In this document: piece by piece, positions 1-8,853 of the stretch | Numbering within the stretch: the stretch's first letter is position 1 | How the letters are laid out: each line of letters starts with the position of its first letter | Assembly: GCA_900316395.1 (NCBI GenBank) | Contig: ONCT01000006.1 | Span: 1 to 51,292, forward strand | Direction of reading: 5' to 3' | Length of the DNA stretch: 51,292 nt | Source of the DNA: an uncultured Lachnospiraceae bacterium | GTDB lineage: Bacteria; Bacillota; Clostridia; Lachnospirales; Lachnospiraceae | Translations under genes and position numbers: made by a program | Notes under the pieces: generated by a model | Databases searched by the model: none | What the model was told of the DNA's origin: nothing | What the model saw: only the letters and a program-made list of their open reading frames with translations

Positions 1-504
1 ATTATCACCCGTCATACCAAATTGAATAGCTGGTACGCTTAGAATAGCCGCAGCCATATCAATAGCAACATAAGGTACTGTTGGCATAATAACCATATTA
101 GTTAATCCAGATAAAGCAGATAGATAAGATCCTGCAATAATGTTACCAATTTCTTTTATGGCAGATAAATCCATCTCATCAAATTCTGCATCATAATCAG
201 CAGGTTTCATCATAAGTCTGTTAACAAGATTACGTGCAGATTGCTTATCCATTAAGAACATCATTGAACCTTCAATGTCATGCTCTACACCAAGCAAAAT
301 ACCTACAATAATTTCGTCTTCAGCCCCCATTGAAGAACCAATCTTCTCTACAGGCAATAGCTCAACCTTAGGAACATGCATATTAATTCTTAGATTAAGC
401 ATATTCGCAATAGCTGTTGTAGCATTACCTGCACCTATATTACCTATCTCTTTCAATACATCGAGATAGAGTGCATTAACCTCTTCAAAACTAAGTTTGG
501 ACAT
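1..504 (-). CDS. cheC: CheC chemotaxis phosphatase (3' end cut by window edge)
   Basis: CheC removes phosphate from CheY-P and so sets the adaptation and signal decay of the flagellar switch. I translated this frame directly from the minus strand: 168 codons are open from an ATG at 504 to the window edge, so the C-terminus is missing. Both CheC/FliY-type active-site motifs are visible: an E..N pair in KEIGNIGAGN near residue 24 and a second in KEIGNIIAG near residue 116. Having both motifs argues for CheC rather than the single-site CheX. An SD (GGAG) lies just upstream. It is the last visible gene of the che group after cheB-cheA-cheW, and cheD and the sigma-28 gene would be expected beyond the edge (inference). 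Confidence 0.93.
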   Translation of the reverse strand, partial: MSKLSFEEVNALYLDVLKEIGNIGAGNATTAIANMLNLRINMHVPKVELLPVEKIGSSMGAEDEIIVGILLGVEHDIEGSMMFLMDKQSARNLVNRLMMKPADYDAEFDEMDLSAIKEIGNIIAGSYLSALSGLTNMVIMPTVPYVAIDMAAAILSVPAIQFGMTGDN

Positions 505-535
505 ATTAAAACTCTCCAATCATAATATAGACTAT

Positions 536-1003
536 TTATGCAGTCTCAACTTCTCCTACAATTGATGAAATCTCAAATATAGAAACAAGTTCATCACCAT
601 CTTTACCAATACCATTGATATAGTTGGCATCAGCTCTTCTATTGGCGTTAGAAACATTTCTGTCAATGTCACTCTCGCCAAGGTTAATAACCTCTTTGAC
701 TTCATCAACAATAATACCAATGAGACCAAGATTTTCTAATTTCAGAATAATAATTCTAGACTTATTAGTATAGACATCGTCCTCTAAGCCCATTTTACGT
801 CTTACACTCATAACTGGAACAATCTCACCACGTAGGTTGATTACGCCAACATAGTAGTGTGGAGCCTTAGGAACTCTGGTAATCTTCTGCATACGAACAA
901 TGTTATCTACATAAGATATATTAAGACCATATTGTTCACCACCAATTTTTACAACAATATATTGAATCTTTTCCTGATCAATAATTTCCATTTCATTAGC
1001 CAT
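536..1003 (-). CDS. cheW: CheW chemotaxis coupling protein
   Basis: This is a 155-residue single CheW domain. It links chemoreceptors to the CheA kinase in the cytoplasmic signalling array. The family fold is recognisable from the early YIVVKIGGEQYGLNISYVDNIV strand pattern, the central GVINLRGEIVPVMSVRRKMGL segment (receptor/CheA interface) and the later GLIGIIVDEVKEVINL. The ATG at 1003 has an SD (GGAGG) seven bases upstream. It follows cheA by 15 bases, so the two are co-transcribed. Length and motifs are normal for the family. Confidence 0.95.
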   Translation of the reverse strand: MANEMEIIDQEKIQYIVVKIGGEQYGLNISYVDNIVRMQKITRVPKAPHYYVGVINLRGEIVPVMSVRRKMGLEDDVYTNKSRIIILKLENLGLIGIIVDEVKEVINLGESDIDRNVSNANRRADANYINGIGKDGDELVSIFEISSIVGEVETA

Positions 1004-1018
1004 GATTAAACCTCCAAA

Positions 1019-3142
1019 TTATACTAAAGCATTAACATCAATAATCAATGCAACTTCACCATCACCAAGAATTGTAGCACCATTGATAATCTTATTATTA
1101 TCAATAGTTTTACCAAGAGATTTAATAACGATTTCTTGTTGTCCCATTAGATTGTCAACAACTAAGCCTGCATAATTATCACCCTTCTTGACAACAACTA
1201 CTGTTAAGTAATTGTCCTCGCTCTCCTTAGGCTCTGAGTCAAGTAACTCATCAAGTCTAATTAGAGGAATAACAAGTCCTCTAAGGTGAATAACCTCTTT
1301 AGCCTGTACATACTTGATATCAGATACAGATATATTCTCAATATTCTGGATTGAGCCAAGTGCTATAGCATACTTCTCATCACGAATCTCAACCATCAAT
1401 GCTTGTATAATAGCAAGAGTTAGTGGAAGTCTAACTGTGAATTTAGAGCCAACTCCATATTCACTCTTAACCTCAACATCTCCACCTAATGCTTCGATAT
1501 TAGATTTAACAACATCGAGACCTACACCTCTACCAGAGATATCTGTAATCTTCTTAGCCATTGAGAAGCTTGGCATAAATAGGAAATCAATAATCTCCTT
1601 ATCTGTAAGATCTTCAGCAGCATCTTCAGTAACAAGGCCTCTCTCAATTGCTTTCTTCTTAACATTCTCAGTGTCAATTCCGCCACCATCATCCTTAACG
1701 ACGATAATTACGTTATTACCTTCCTGATAAGCATTAAGCTCAATCTTACCTTCTTCTGGCTTACCTCTTTGCTTTCTAAGCTCAACATCTTCAATACCAT
1801 GGTCAGCAGAGTTACGAAGCAAATGTTGAAGTGGATCACCAATCTGGTCAACAACAGTTCTATCTAACTCTGTCTCCTCACCACTCATGATTAGATTCAT
1901 AGGCTTGTCAAGCTTACGAGACAAGTCACGAATCATACGAGGGAATTTGTTAACAGTTGTTTCAATAGGCACCATCCTAACCTTCATAACAGATTCATGA
2001 AGATTAGTTGTAATTCTCTCTAAGTATTCTATCTGTTCATGGAAGCTTTGAGACTCAAATCCCTGTGCTCCATTATTTCCTTCAGTTGCACTAATAGACA
2101 CCAGCGAGTTCTTAGCAATAATAAGCTCTGACACCTGATTCATTAAAGCATCTAACTTCTCAATATCTACACGAACTGTTCTTGCTGTAACAGGCTTATT
2201 ACTTGCCTTCTTAGCCTTATTCTGATTACTCTTACTTTGTTCAGCAGCCTTCTTAGCAGCTTTAGCTTCAGCCTTAACAGGAACCTTCTTCTCTTCTTCC
2301 TTAGGCAATTCTTCTTCAGCAATATAATCAGCAGGTGTAACTGTATCAAACTCAACCTTCTCTATCTCAGATACTGCACAAATAGCATCCTTAATAGGCT
2401 CAAACTCAGATTGAGTAGCAATAATCAAGCTAAAATGAAGATCGAATCTCTCATCTTCAATATCCTGAGAACTTGGGCTAAACACAAGAATTTCACCAAA
2501 GTCTTCTATAGCCTTGAATACAAGGAATGCTCTTGCAGCCTTAAGCAAGCAATCGCTTTGAATATATACAGTACATCCATATAATTTGAGACCAGAATCA
2601 GCTGCTTCAGTAAGCTTACTCTTATTAGATTCTTCAACTTCAATAGACTTAAATGGCGCGTCACTTGAACCACCTTCTGATTTACCTTCATCAGAAGCTG
2701 CTTCTTCTGCAGGAGCTGCCTCTTCTGCAGGTGCTGCGTCTCCACCACCTTCAGACTGCTCAAGATAATTGTTAAGCTTCTTAATAAGTACTTCATTATC
2801 ATTAGTACCTTCATCAGAAGTCGACTTAACAGTTTCAAGGTATTCTTCAACTGCACTTAGACATTCAAATAGAATGTCAATCATGTCGGAATTAACCTTT
2901 ACATTGCCATTTCTAATTTCCTGAAATACATTTTCCATATCATGGGTAAGATGTTGCATTCTCTTAAAGCCCATTGTACCAGCCATACCCTTTAATGAGT
3001 GAGCGGCACGGAATATTTCATTAATTGTATCAGCATTCTCAGGCTCTTGCTCAAGTGCCATAATATTATCACTTAAGCTTTGAATATGTTCTGCTGTTTC
3101 ATCAATAAAGATGTCGAGATATTGACTTATATCCATAATCAT
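1019..3142 (-). CDS. cheA: CheA chemotaxis histidine kinase
   Basis: CheA autophosphorylates and passes phosphate to CheY and CheB. The 707 residues show the full domain order: P1 Hpt domain with the phosphorylated His at residue 48 (AAHSLKG); an acidic Ala/Glu-rich linker near 130-160; a P2-like CheY-binding region near 185-270; a Lys-rich linker; P3 dimerisation helices beginning VRVDIEKLDALMNQVSELI; the P4 ATPase with N box LLRNSADHGIE and G boxes DDGGGID and GRGVGLDVV; and a C-terminal CheW-like P5. The cheB stop and the cheA start overlap as TAATG, which suggests translational coupling. A second ATG six bases downstream (residue 3) is equally possible; the GGGGG SD sits between the two optimal spacings. 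Confidence 0.96.
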   Translation of the reverse strand: MIMDISQYLDIFIDETAEHIQSLSDNIMALEQEPENADTINEIFRAAHSLKGMAGTMGFKRMQHLTHDMENVFQEIRNGNVKVNSDMIDILFECLSAVEEYLETVKSTSDEGTNDNEVLIKKLNNYLEQSEGGGDAAPAEEAAPAEEAASDEGKSEGGSSDAPFKSIEVEESNKSKLTEAADSGLKLYGCTVYIQSDCLLKAARAFLVFKAIEDFGEILVFSPSSQDIEDERFDLHFSLIIATQSEFEPIKDAICAVSEIEKVEFDTVTPADYIAEEELPKEEEKKVPVKAEAKAAKKAAEQSKSNQNKAKKASNKPVTARTVRVDIEKLDALMNQVSELIIAKNSLVSISATEGNNGAQGFESQSFHEQIEYLERITTNLHESVMKVRMVPIETTVNKFPRMIRDLSRKLDKPMNLIMSGEETELDRTVVDQIGDPLQHLLRNSADHGIEDVELRKQRGKPEEGKIELNAYQEGNNVIIVVKDDGGGIDTENVKKKAIERGLVTEDAAEDLTDKEIIDFLFMPSFSMAKKITDISGRGVGLDVVKSNIEALGGDVEVKSEYGVGSKFTVRLPLTLAIIQALMVEIRDEKYAIALGSIQNIENISVSDIKYVQAKEVIHLRGLVIPLIRLDELLDSEPKESEDNYLTVVVVKKGDNYAGLVVDNLMGQQEIVIKSLGKTIDNNKIINGATILGDGEVALIIDVNALV

Positions 3143-3735
3143 TAACCCCCTAGTTTCTTAGATATAGTTTCCGCAATTTGTTTTAAAGGAACAGATACAT
3201 CAGATAGTCCTGCTTCCTCTACTGCTCTAGGCATACCATAAACCACACAAGTTTGTTCATTTTGTGTGATACAATATACATTCTTTTTTTCTTTTAACTC
3301 AGCGATTCCTTTAGCGCCATCAGACCCCATGCCCGTTAATACTACGCACAAAACTGATTCTACATTAGTATCAATTAAGGACTCATACATAACATCTGCA
3401 TTTGGTCTAAGATTGTTAATAGGTGGACCTTCATATACTTTTGCAATGAGCTTATTAGAAGAATTCATACCAATTTCAAGATGCTTCCCTCCCTGTGCAA
3501 TATATACAGTGTCAGGAAGAAGCACTTCTTTATCAGTCGCTTCTTTAACAGTAAGCTTCGACATTCCATCAACCCGCTCTGCAAGAGAATGAGTGAATCC
3601 TGACGGCATATGCTGTAATACAACCATCGGGACTCCCAAATGCTCTGGCAACATAGGTAACAAAGTATGTAAAGCCTGAGGACCTCCTGTGGAACACGCT
3701 AGGGCAATAATTCCATATTTCGTGGCTTTTCCCAT
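3142..3735 (-). CDS. cheB: CheB-type methylesterase, catalytic domain only
   Basis: This protein would demethylate (or deamidate) glutamates on chemoreceptors during adaptation. The catalytic triad of the CheB esterase domain is visible: Ser15 in LACSTGGP, His42 in LQHMPSGF, and Asp near residue 135 in LTGMGSDG. The usual N-terminal receiver domain is absent: the protein begins directly at the esterase domain. I chose the ATG at 3735 because AGGAG sits eight bases upstream; a longer TTG start at 3810 has no SD and adds only 25 unremarkable residues. A 94-base stretch separates it from the pilZ gene. Without a receiver, control by CheA phosphotransfer is not expected (inference). Confidence 0.88.
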   Translation of the reverse strand: MGKATKYGIIALACSTGGPQALHTLLPMLPEHLGVPMVVLQHMPSGFTHSLAERVDGMSKLTVKEATDKEVLLPDTVYIAQGGKHLEIGMNSSNKLIAKVYEGPPINNLRPNADVMYESLIDTNVESVLCVVLTGMGSDGAKGIAELKEKKNVYCITQNEQTCVVYGMPRAVEEAGLSDVSVPLKQIAETISKKLGG

Positions 3736-3829
3736 AGCACATACTCCTAAACAGTTATTTAATGAGATTATATCATTATAAATGCTTCTCAGTAGTGCAT
3801 AGTCATCCAAATATGGAATAATTTTCAGA

Positions 3830-4567
3830 CTATTCTAACTTTTTATGTCTATTTCGCCTCTCTTCTTCAAAAATATATCTTATAATACGCTCTTGTATCT
3901 TAGTATCCTTGAATAAAAACTTCATTCTATATGAATACTTCTTATTATCTGGATTGTATTCCTTACCTAATATATGTGCCACAACCTCGAGATTTGTCTT
4001 CTTATTATTAAGAAGCACCTCAAAATGAAGGAACAGGTAGTTAATCTCTTCTAAATCCTTCTCAGTAATGATCTTCATTCCACCACCTGAAATGTCAAGT
4101 ATGGTGCCAAGTCCTCTAACAGCCACAGGTCTTGTTGTATCCTTAATCATTTCCTTAACATCAGCCATCTTCTCAGCTTCACCCTCGTCATCCTCTAGTG
4201 ACAGGAATAATAGGGGTATGGAACATTCCATTCTGTAGAATTCTCGTCTCTGGAACTTAACAATATCACCTGATATTTCACTTTTCATCAAGTAGAAATT
4301 GTCCTTTTTGAAACGTTCTGTAACAGTTCCTTCAGCCTTATACAATCCACCTGATGTAGTAAATACGAATTCATATCTTACATTCAATGGTAGAAGGAGA
4401 ATCTTGCCTCCCTGTGTAGGCATATGCAATATAAAGTTACCACTTTCATCAAGATCAAATACAGAAGTCATATATGTACCGACTCCTTTAGAGCCTTCAT
4501 TCCTATTGACCTCCTGCAATAATCTAAGATCCACTTTACTTCCAGGTTTAATCTCTTTTGTATCCAT
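3830..4567 (-). CDS. PilZ domain protein, YcgR/DgrA-like flagellar brake
   Basis: This is a 245-residue cytoplasmic protein with a YcgR-type N-terminal region (about residues 10-100) followed by a PilZ domain. The c-di-GMP-binding signature is present: RREFYR near residue 106 (RxxxR) and DISGGGMKI near residue 160 (D/NxSxxG). Family members bind c-di-GMP and slow or bias the motor by contacting FliG, MotA or FliM. Its place between flhG and cheB supports a flagellar role. The ATG at 4567 is preferred because GGTGGAG lies six bases upstream; the longer GTG start at 4579 overlaps that SD. Confidence 0.85.
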   Translation of the reverse strand: MDTKEIKPGSKVDLRLLQEVNRNEGSKGVGTYMTSVFDLDESGNFILHMPTQGGKILLLPLNVRYEFVFTTSGGLYKAEGTVTERFKKDNFYLMKSEISGDIVKFQRREFYRMECSIPLLFLSLEDDEGEAEKMADVKEMIKDTTRPVAVRGLGTILDISGGGMKIITEKDLEEINYLFLHFEVLLNNKKTNLEVVAHILGKEYNPDNKKYSYRMKFLFKDTKIQERIIRYIFEEERRNRHKKLE

Positions 4568-4592
4568 ACACTTCTCCACCTAACACATAGTA

Positions 4593-5453
4593 CTATTTAA
4601 TGAAACTACTAAATATCTGTGAAATACCCCATTTATATGTAATCTTCTCTTCAAGTAATTCATAGGCAATTGTTTCAAAAGCCTTTGTAGATTTTGCCTT
4701 TGGATAAGACAGGGAAACTATCTTCTGATTCCTAACAGCCTTCTCTAGCGTATCATCCTGCGGAACCATACCTAAGTATTTGACCTCTCCATTTAAAAAC
4801 TTCGTAGTAACAGTCTTAATCTTATTATATACTGCCATTGCCTCATCTTTTGAATTAACCTTATTAGCAACAAGTCTAATATTGGTTCCATTCTTAATGA
4901 AGCCTGGATTCTTATACAAAGCCTTAATAAGTGAATAAGAATCAGTTAATGAGCTTGGCTCAGGAGTTGTAACAAGAACAACCTCTGGTGATGCTAACAC
5001 AAAATCCAATACAGAATCTGATACACCAGCACCTGTATCGATAATCAACACATCTGTAAGCTCGTTAAGATATGATAGATTAGATATTAGGTAATCTATC
5101 TGTGACTTATTCAAATTGTTAAGACCTACTATTCCCGAACCTCCTGAGATAAATCCAATATCCTCCGGTCCTTTTGTAATAATATCTTCTATTTTCATCT
5201 CACCCTCTAATAACTTAGTGAGATTATATTTAGGAACAGTCCCAAACATCACTTCAACATTTGCCAGACCAAAATCAGCATCGAATATAATTACTCTTTT
5301 GCCCATTTTCCTAAAATGAACAGCCAGATTAACAGCCATATTCGACTTGCCAACGCCTCCCTTACCACTTGTAATGGTAATTACCTTAGCATTGGAAATG
5401 TTTCTTTGCTCTTGAAGTTTAACAATGTTCCTAAGCTGTTGTGCTTGATCCAT
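4593..5453 (-). CDS. flhG: FlhG/YlxH MinD-like ATPase (flagellar number control)
   Basis: FlhG is a membrane-associated P-loop ATPase that controls flagellar number and position together with FlhF. The deviant Walker A SGKGGVGKSN lies near residues 29-38, the switch segment DADFGLANV near 58 and IIDTGAG near 138. The first residues, MDQAQQLR, form the DQAxxLR-type N-terminal motif known to stimulate FlhF GTPase. The C-terminal amphipathic stretch (KWGISQIFSSFIK) resembles the MinD-type membrane-targeting helix. The ATG directly follows the flhF stop, with AGGAGG upstream inside the end of flhF, so the pair is translated together. Confidence 0.93.
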   Translation of the reverse strand: MDQAQQLRNIVKLQEQRNISNAKVITITSGKGGVGKSNMAVNLAVHFRKMGKRVIIFDADFGLANVEVMFGTVPKYNLTKLLEGEMKIEDIITKGPEDIGFISGGSGIVGLNNLNKSQIDYLISNLSYLNELTDVLIIDTGAGVSDSVLDFVLASPEVVLVTTPEPSSLTDSYSLIKALYKNPGFIKNGTNIRLVANKVNSKDEAMAVYNKIKTVTTKFLNGEVKYLGMVPQDDTLEKAVRNQKIVSLSYPKAKSTKAFETIAYELLEEKITYKWGISQIFSSFIK

Positions 5454-6749
5454 CTAGTTGCCTCCTAATAACTGTTTAACAAGTTTCTGAGTATCAACAA
5501 CTTCGATGTCATCTGGAACATTCTGACCGTTGGTAACATAGGATAAGTTATTACCTGAGTATAACTTACAGTTAAATATATTACCAAGGTTAACAGTCTC
5601 ATCTAACTTAGTAAAAATCATATTAAAATCAGTAAACTCTTTGTATGAGTCAATTATTTCCTTAAGATCACGATACTTTGTAGTAGCAGAAAGTAAAAGG
5701 TATACCTCCCTTTCGAACTTATCATCAAGAGAGCTTATTAGCTCGATACTCTTGCTTCTCATCTCATTGTTCTTATGAGAAAATCCTGAAGTATCTACCA
5801 TAATGTAGTCATATCCCGAAAGCTTCTCAACCTTGTCCGACAATTCACTTGGTTCATATATTACGGATAGTGGTATCTTCATAATTGAAGCATACTCACC
5901 TAATTGGTCTGCTGCCTTGATTCTGTAGGTGTCAATAGTAACAAGTGCAACTTCCTTCTTCATCTCTATTTTATACTTTGCAGCAAGTTTTGCAACTGTT
6001 GTTGTCTTGCCAACACCTGTAGAGCCAATGAAGAATATTACTTTAGGACCTTTTTTAGCTGGTGTTATTGTGGCAGGCTGTCCCATCTTGAGTATCATCT
6101 TCTGATATACATTAGAGATAAGGAAATTCACCTTATTGCCATTCTTAAGCACCTTTTCCATGTCGAATAGAAGCTGATTAATATATTTCTCATCAACATC
6201 ATTATCAAGAAGTGTATTATACAATGTCTTAACAAACTTATGATTGTTAGATGTTCTTGGTTTGGAAGGCACTTCTCTAACCACTTCATCAGAAACCTCT
6301 TCTACAGCCTCATTTACTGGAGCTGAAACAGGCTGCTTAGCAGCAACAGTGCTTTCTCTTACAGGCTCATTTACTGGAGCTGTCGCTGGCTTTGGTACAT
6401 TTTGAGGCGCAGCTTTAGGCTGTTCATTTTCACGAAAAATCTTACTAAGCTCTGCAAACTGTCTCTTAGTCTCCTCTAACTCCTCATCACTACTTCTACT
6501 TACTGGTGGAACCTTAATGTCCTGATCAGCCACAGCGTCAAAATGTGGTTTTGAATCGTTACCTGGTTTAGAATCAGTATCCTCGTCAATCATAGCAGTC
6601 ACTTCAAATACGCTTTTTTTGCCAATGCCAAGAAAGCCTCCTGACTTCTTCTCGTCAACATTCATTATCTCAGCGTCCTGCCCTAGTTCTTTCTTCGCTA
6701 AAGCAATGGCTTCTTCTTTACTATTACCTTGGTATTTCTTAATTGTCAT
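5454..6749 (-). CDS. flhF: FlhF, SRP-type GTPase for flagellar placement
   Basis: FlhF recruits early flagellar components to the assembly site. It has 431 residues. The N-terminal B domain begins TIKKYQGNSKEEAIALAKKELG and is followed by a long low-complexity Pro/Glu/Ala linker (about 60-165). The N and G domains follow, with G1 GSTGVGKTTTVAKLAAKYK near 240, DTYRIKAADQL near 272, G3 DTSGFS near 318 and G4 TKLDE near 386. It overlaps the end of flhA by 11 bases and abuts flhG, a fixed flhA-flhF-flhG order in many flagellated bacteria. Confidence 0.95.
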   Translation of the reverse strand: MTIKKYQGNSKEEAIALAKKELGQDAEIMNVDEKKSGGFLGIGKKSVFEVTAMIDEDTDSKPGNDSKPHFDAVADQDIKVPPVSRSSDEELEETKRQFAELSKIFRENEQPKAAPQNVPKPATAPVNEPVRESTVAAKQPVSAPVNEAVEEVSDEVVREVPSKPRTSNNHKFVKTLYNTLLDNDVDEKYINQLLFDMEKVLKNGNKVNFLISNVYQKMILKMGQPATITPAKKGPKVIFFIGSTGVGKTTTVAKLAAKYKIEMKKEVALVTIDTYRIKAADQLGEYASIMKIPLSVIYEPSELSDKVEKLSGYDYIMVDTSGFSHKNNEMRSKSIELISSLDDKFEREVYLLLSATTKYRDLKEIIDSYKEFTDFNMIFTKLDETVNLGNIFNCKLYSGNNLSYVTNGQNVPDDIEVVDTQKLVKQLLGGN

Positions 6750-8802
6750 TATTCAAAGTCACCATCCCTACCGATTGTAATTCAACATTTGATTCTATTT
6801 CACTAAAGGAAACAACAATTAAATCTTTGAAATATTCTTCCGTTAACTTCTTGTAATACATTCTAACAATTGGAGAACATACAACAATTGGCATCTTGCC
6901 AACGTCCTCTAATTTCTTAATCTCTACTTCCGTAGAATCCATTATCTTCTTAATAGTCTCAGGGTCAAGTGTAAGATATGCACCCTGGTCAGTCTGCTTG
7001 ATTGAACCCATTATCTCCTGTTCTACCTTAGGGTCTAATGTGACAACATCTGTCTTCTCATTAGGCACAAAGTATTTGCCAGAGATAGCCGACTTAAGTC
7101 CTTGTCTTACATATTCTGTCAGAACATCTGTATCCCTTGTTGTAGAAGCTTTGTCAGCGAGAATCTCGAAAATGGACAGAAGATCTCTAATAGATATTCC
7201 TTCCACAAGAAGATTCTGTAATACCTTCTGAATGTCACCAAGACCCAAAAGTGCTGGTGTAAGCTCATCAACAACTGCAGGATTAGATTCCTTAAGATTG
7301 TCAATAAGGTTAGACACATCCTGACGAGTAAGCAACTCAGCAATATGTCTACGTATAACCTCAGTCAAATGAGTTGCAATAATAGATGGCGGGTCAACAA
7401 CAGTATAACCCAGACTCTCAGCCATCTCTCTCTGACTTTCAGTAATCCATATAGCAGGCAAGCCGAAGGAAGGCTCAGTTGTAGGTATACCAGCAATCTC
7501 TTCTTCAATATACCCCGGATTCATAGCCATATAATGGTCGAACATTATCTCGCCTTCTGTTACCTGTATTCCTTTTATCTTAATAATATATTGGCTTGGA
7601 TTAAGCTGAATATTATCTCTTAGACGAATTATTGGAACTACTGTACCAAGCTCTAAAGCAATCTGTCGTCTAATCATAACTACTCTGTCAAGCAAATCTC
7701 CACCCTGATTAACGTCCGCAAGCGGGATGATGCCGTATCCAAATTCCAACTCAATTGGATCAACCGACAGTAAGGATACAACATTCTCTGGTTTTCGAAT
7801 CTCTTCCGCTTCGGACTCCTCTTGGGCGACCTCCTCTTGTATGGTTTCTTCTCCTATGGTCTTCTTCATTGAAAAGCCTGCAACAATAAATGCTGCACCA
7901 AAACCAGCAAATAGGAATATATTAAGAGGAGTTACTATTCCAAGTCCAATTAGCACTCCACCAACCATAAATAATACTTTAGGTATTCCAAACAATTGAT
8001 GTATAAGTGTATCGGAGAATTCCTCATTCTCTTTGGCACCCTTAGTTACAAGAATACCAGTTGATAGCGAAATAAGAAGGGAAGGAATCTGCGCTGTAAG
8101 TCCATCACCAATGGTAAGGATTCCATATTGCTGAATAGCTTCTGTGAATCCAAGTCCATTATTCATAACTCCCATAACTGTTCCACCTATGAAGTTAATA
8201 AATGTGATAATAAGACCTGCTGTAGCATCTCCTTTTACATACTTAGTAGCACCGTCCATAGAACCATAAAAGCTCGATTCATCCTGAATCTTCTGTCGCT
8301 TTTCTTTAGCTTCTTCATCTGTTATGGCTCCTGTATTAAGGTCGGCATCAATAGCCATCTGTTTACCTGGCATAGCATCAAGTGTAAATCTTGCTGATAC
8401 CTCAGCCACACGCTCAGAACCTTTATTGATTACCATGAACTGGATAATAATTAATACGATAAATACGATTGCACCAATTACGAGATTACCTCCACCAACG
8501 AAGGAACCGAAGGTCTCTACTACATTACCAGGAGAACCCGTTGTAAGAATAAGTCTCGTAGATGACACGTTAAGTGATATTCTGAAAATTGTTGTAAATA
8601 AGAGCAATGTTGGGAAAAATGATAAGTCTAAGACTTCCTTAACAAATAATACATTTAAAAGGATAATCAAAGCCATGGAAATGTTAACTGCCAACATTAT
8701 ATCAAGCACAAAAGAAGGAATTGGGATGATAAAGAATATTATAGCCGCCAGCAAATAAGCCGCAACTCCAATGTCGGTTCTTTTTACAGCAAAACCATCC
8801 AT
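6739..8802 (-). CDS. flhA: FlhA, flagellar type III export gate
   Basis: FlhA forms the ring-shaped export gate under the flagellar basal body. Its 687 residues match the family length. The N-terminal half has about eight membrane segments, with the conserved cytoplasmic FHIPEP-type loop (KGSERVAEVSARFTLDAMPGKQMAIDADL) near residues 127-160. After the membrane part there is a charged linker (about 310-345), then the large soluble substrate/chaperone-docking domain. The ATG at 8802 has an AAAGGAGG SD. It lies between flhB and flhF in the export-gate block. Confidence 0.97.
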   Translation of the reverse strand: MDGFAVKRTDIGVAAYLLAAIIFFIIPIPSFVLDIMLAVNISMALIILLNVLFVKEVLDLSFFPTLLLFTTIFRISLNVSSTRLILTTGSPGNVVETFGSFVGGGNLVIGAIVFIVLIIIQFMVINKGSERVAEVSARFTLDAMPGKQMAIDADLNTGAITDEEAKEKRQKIQDESSFYGSMDGATKYVKGDATAGLIITFINFIGGTVMGVMNNGLGFTEAIQQYGILTIGDGLTAQIPSLLISLSTGILVTKGAKENEEFSDTLIHQLFGIPKVLFMVGGVLIGLGIVTPLNIFLFAGFGAAFIVAGFSMKKTIGEETIQEEVAQEESEAEEIRKPENVVSLLSVDPIELEFGYGIIPLADVNQGGDLLDRVVMIRRQIALELGTVVPIIRLRDNIQLNPSQYIIKIKGIQVTEGEIMFDHYMAMNPGYIEEEIAGIPTTEPSFGLPAIWITESQREMAESLGYTVVDPPSIIATHLTEVIRRHIAELLTRQDVSNLIDNLKESNPAVVDELTPALLGLGDIQKVLQNLLVEGISIRDLLSIFEILADKASTTRDTDVLTEYVRQGLKSAISGKYFVPNEKTDVVTLDPKVEQEIMGSIKQTDQGAYLTLDPETIKKIMDSTEVEIKKLEDVGKMPIVVCSPIVRMYYKKLTEEYFKDLIVVSFSEIESNVELQSVGMVTLNNDN

Positions 8803-8853
8803 ATCGATTCCTCCTTTCTATGATTAGTTGTATCTTGTGATTAGTATAATATA

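Noticed and set aside
2167..2856. Two overlapping alternative frames within cheA (62 and 116 residues)
   Set aside because: They come from the repetitive Ala/Glu/Lys linker of cheA and have no SD or homologous pattern.
3736..3810. N-terminal extension of CheB from a TTG at 3810
   Set aside because: No SD, not receiver-like, and a perfect SD stands before the ATG at 3735.
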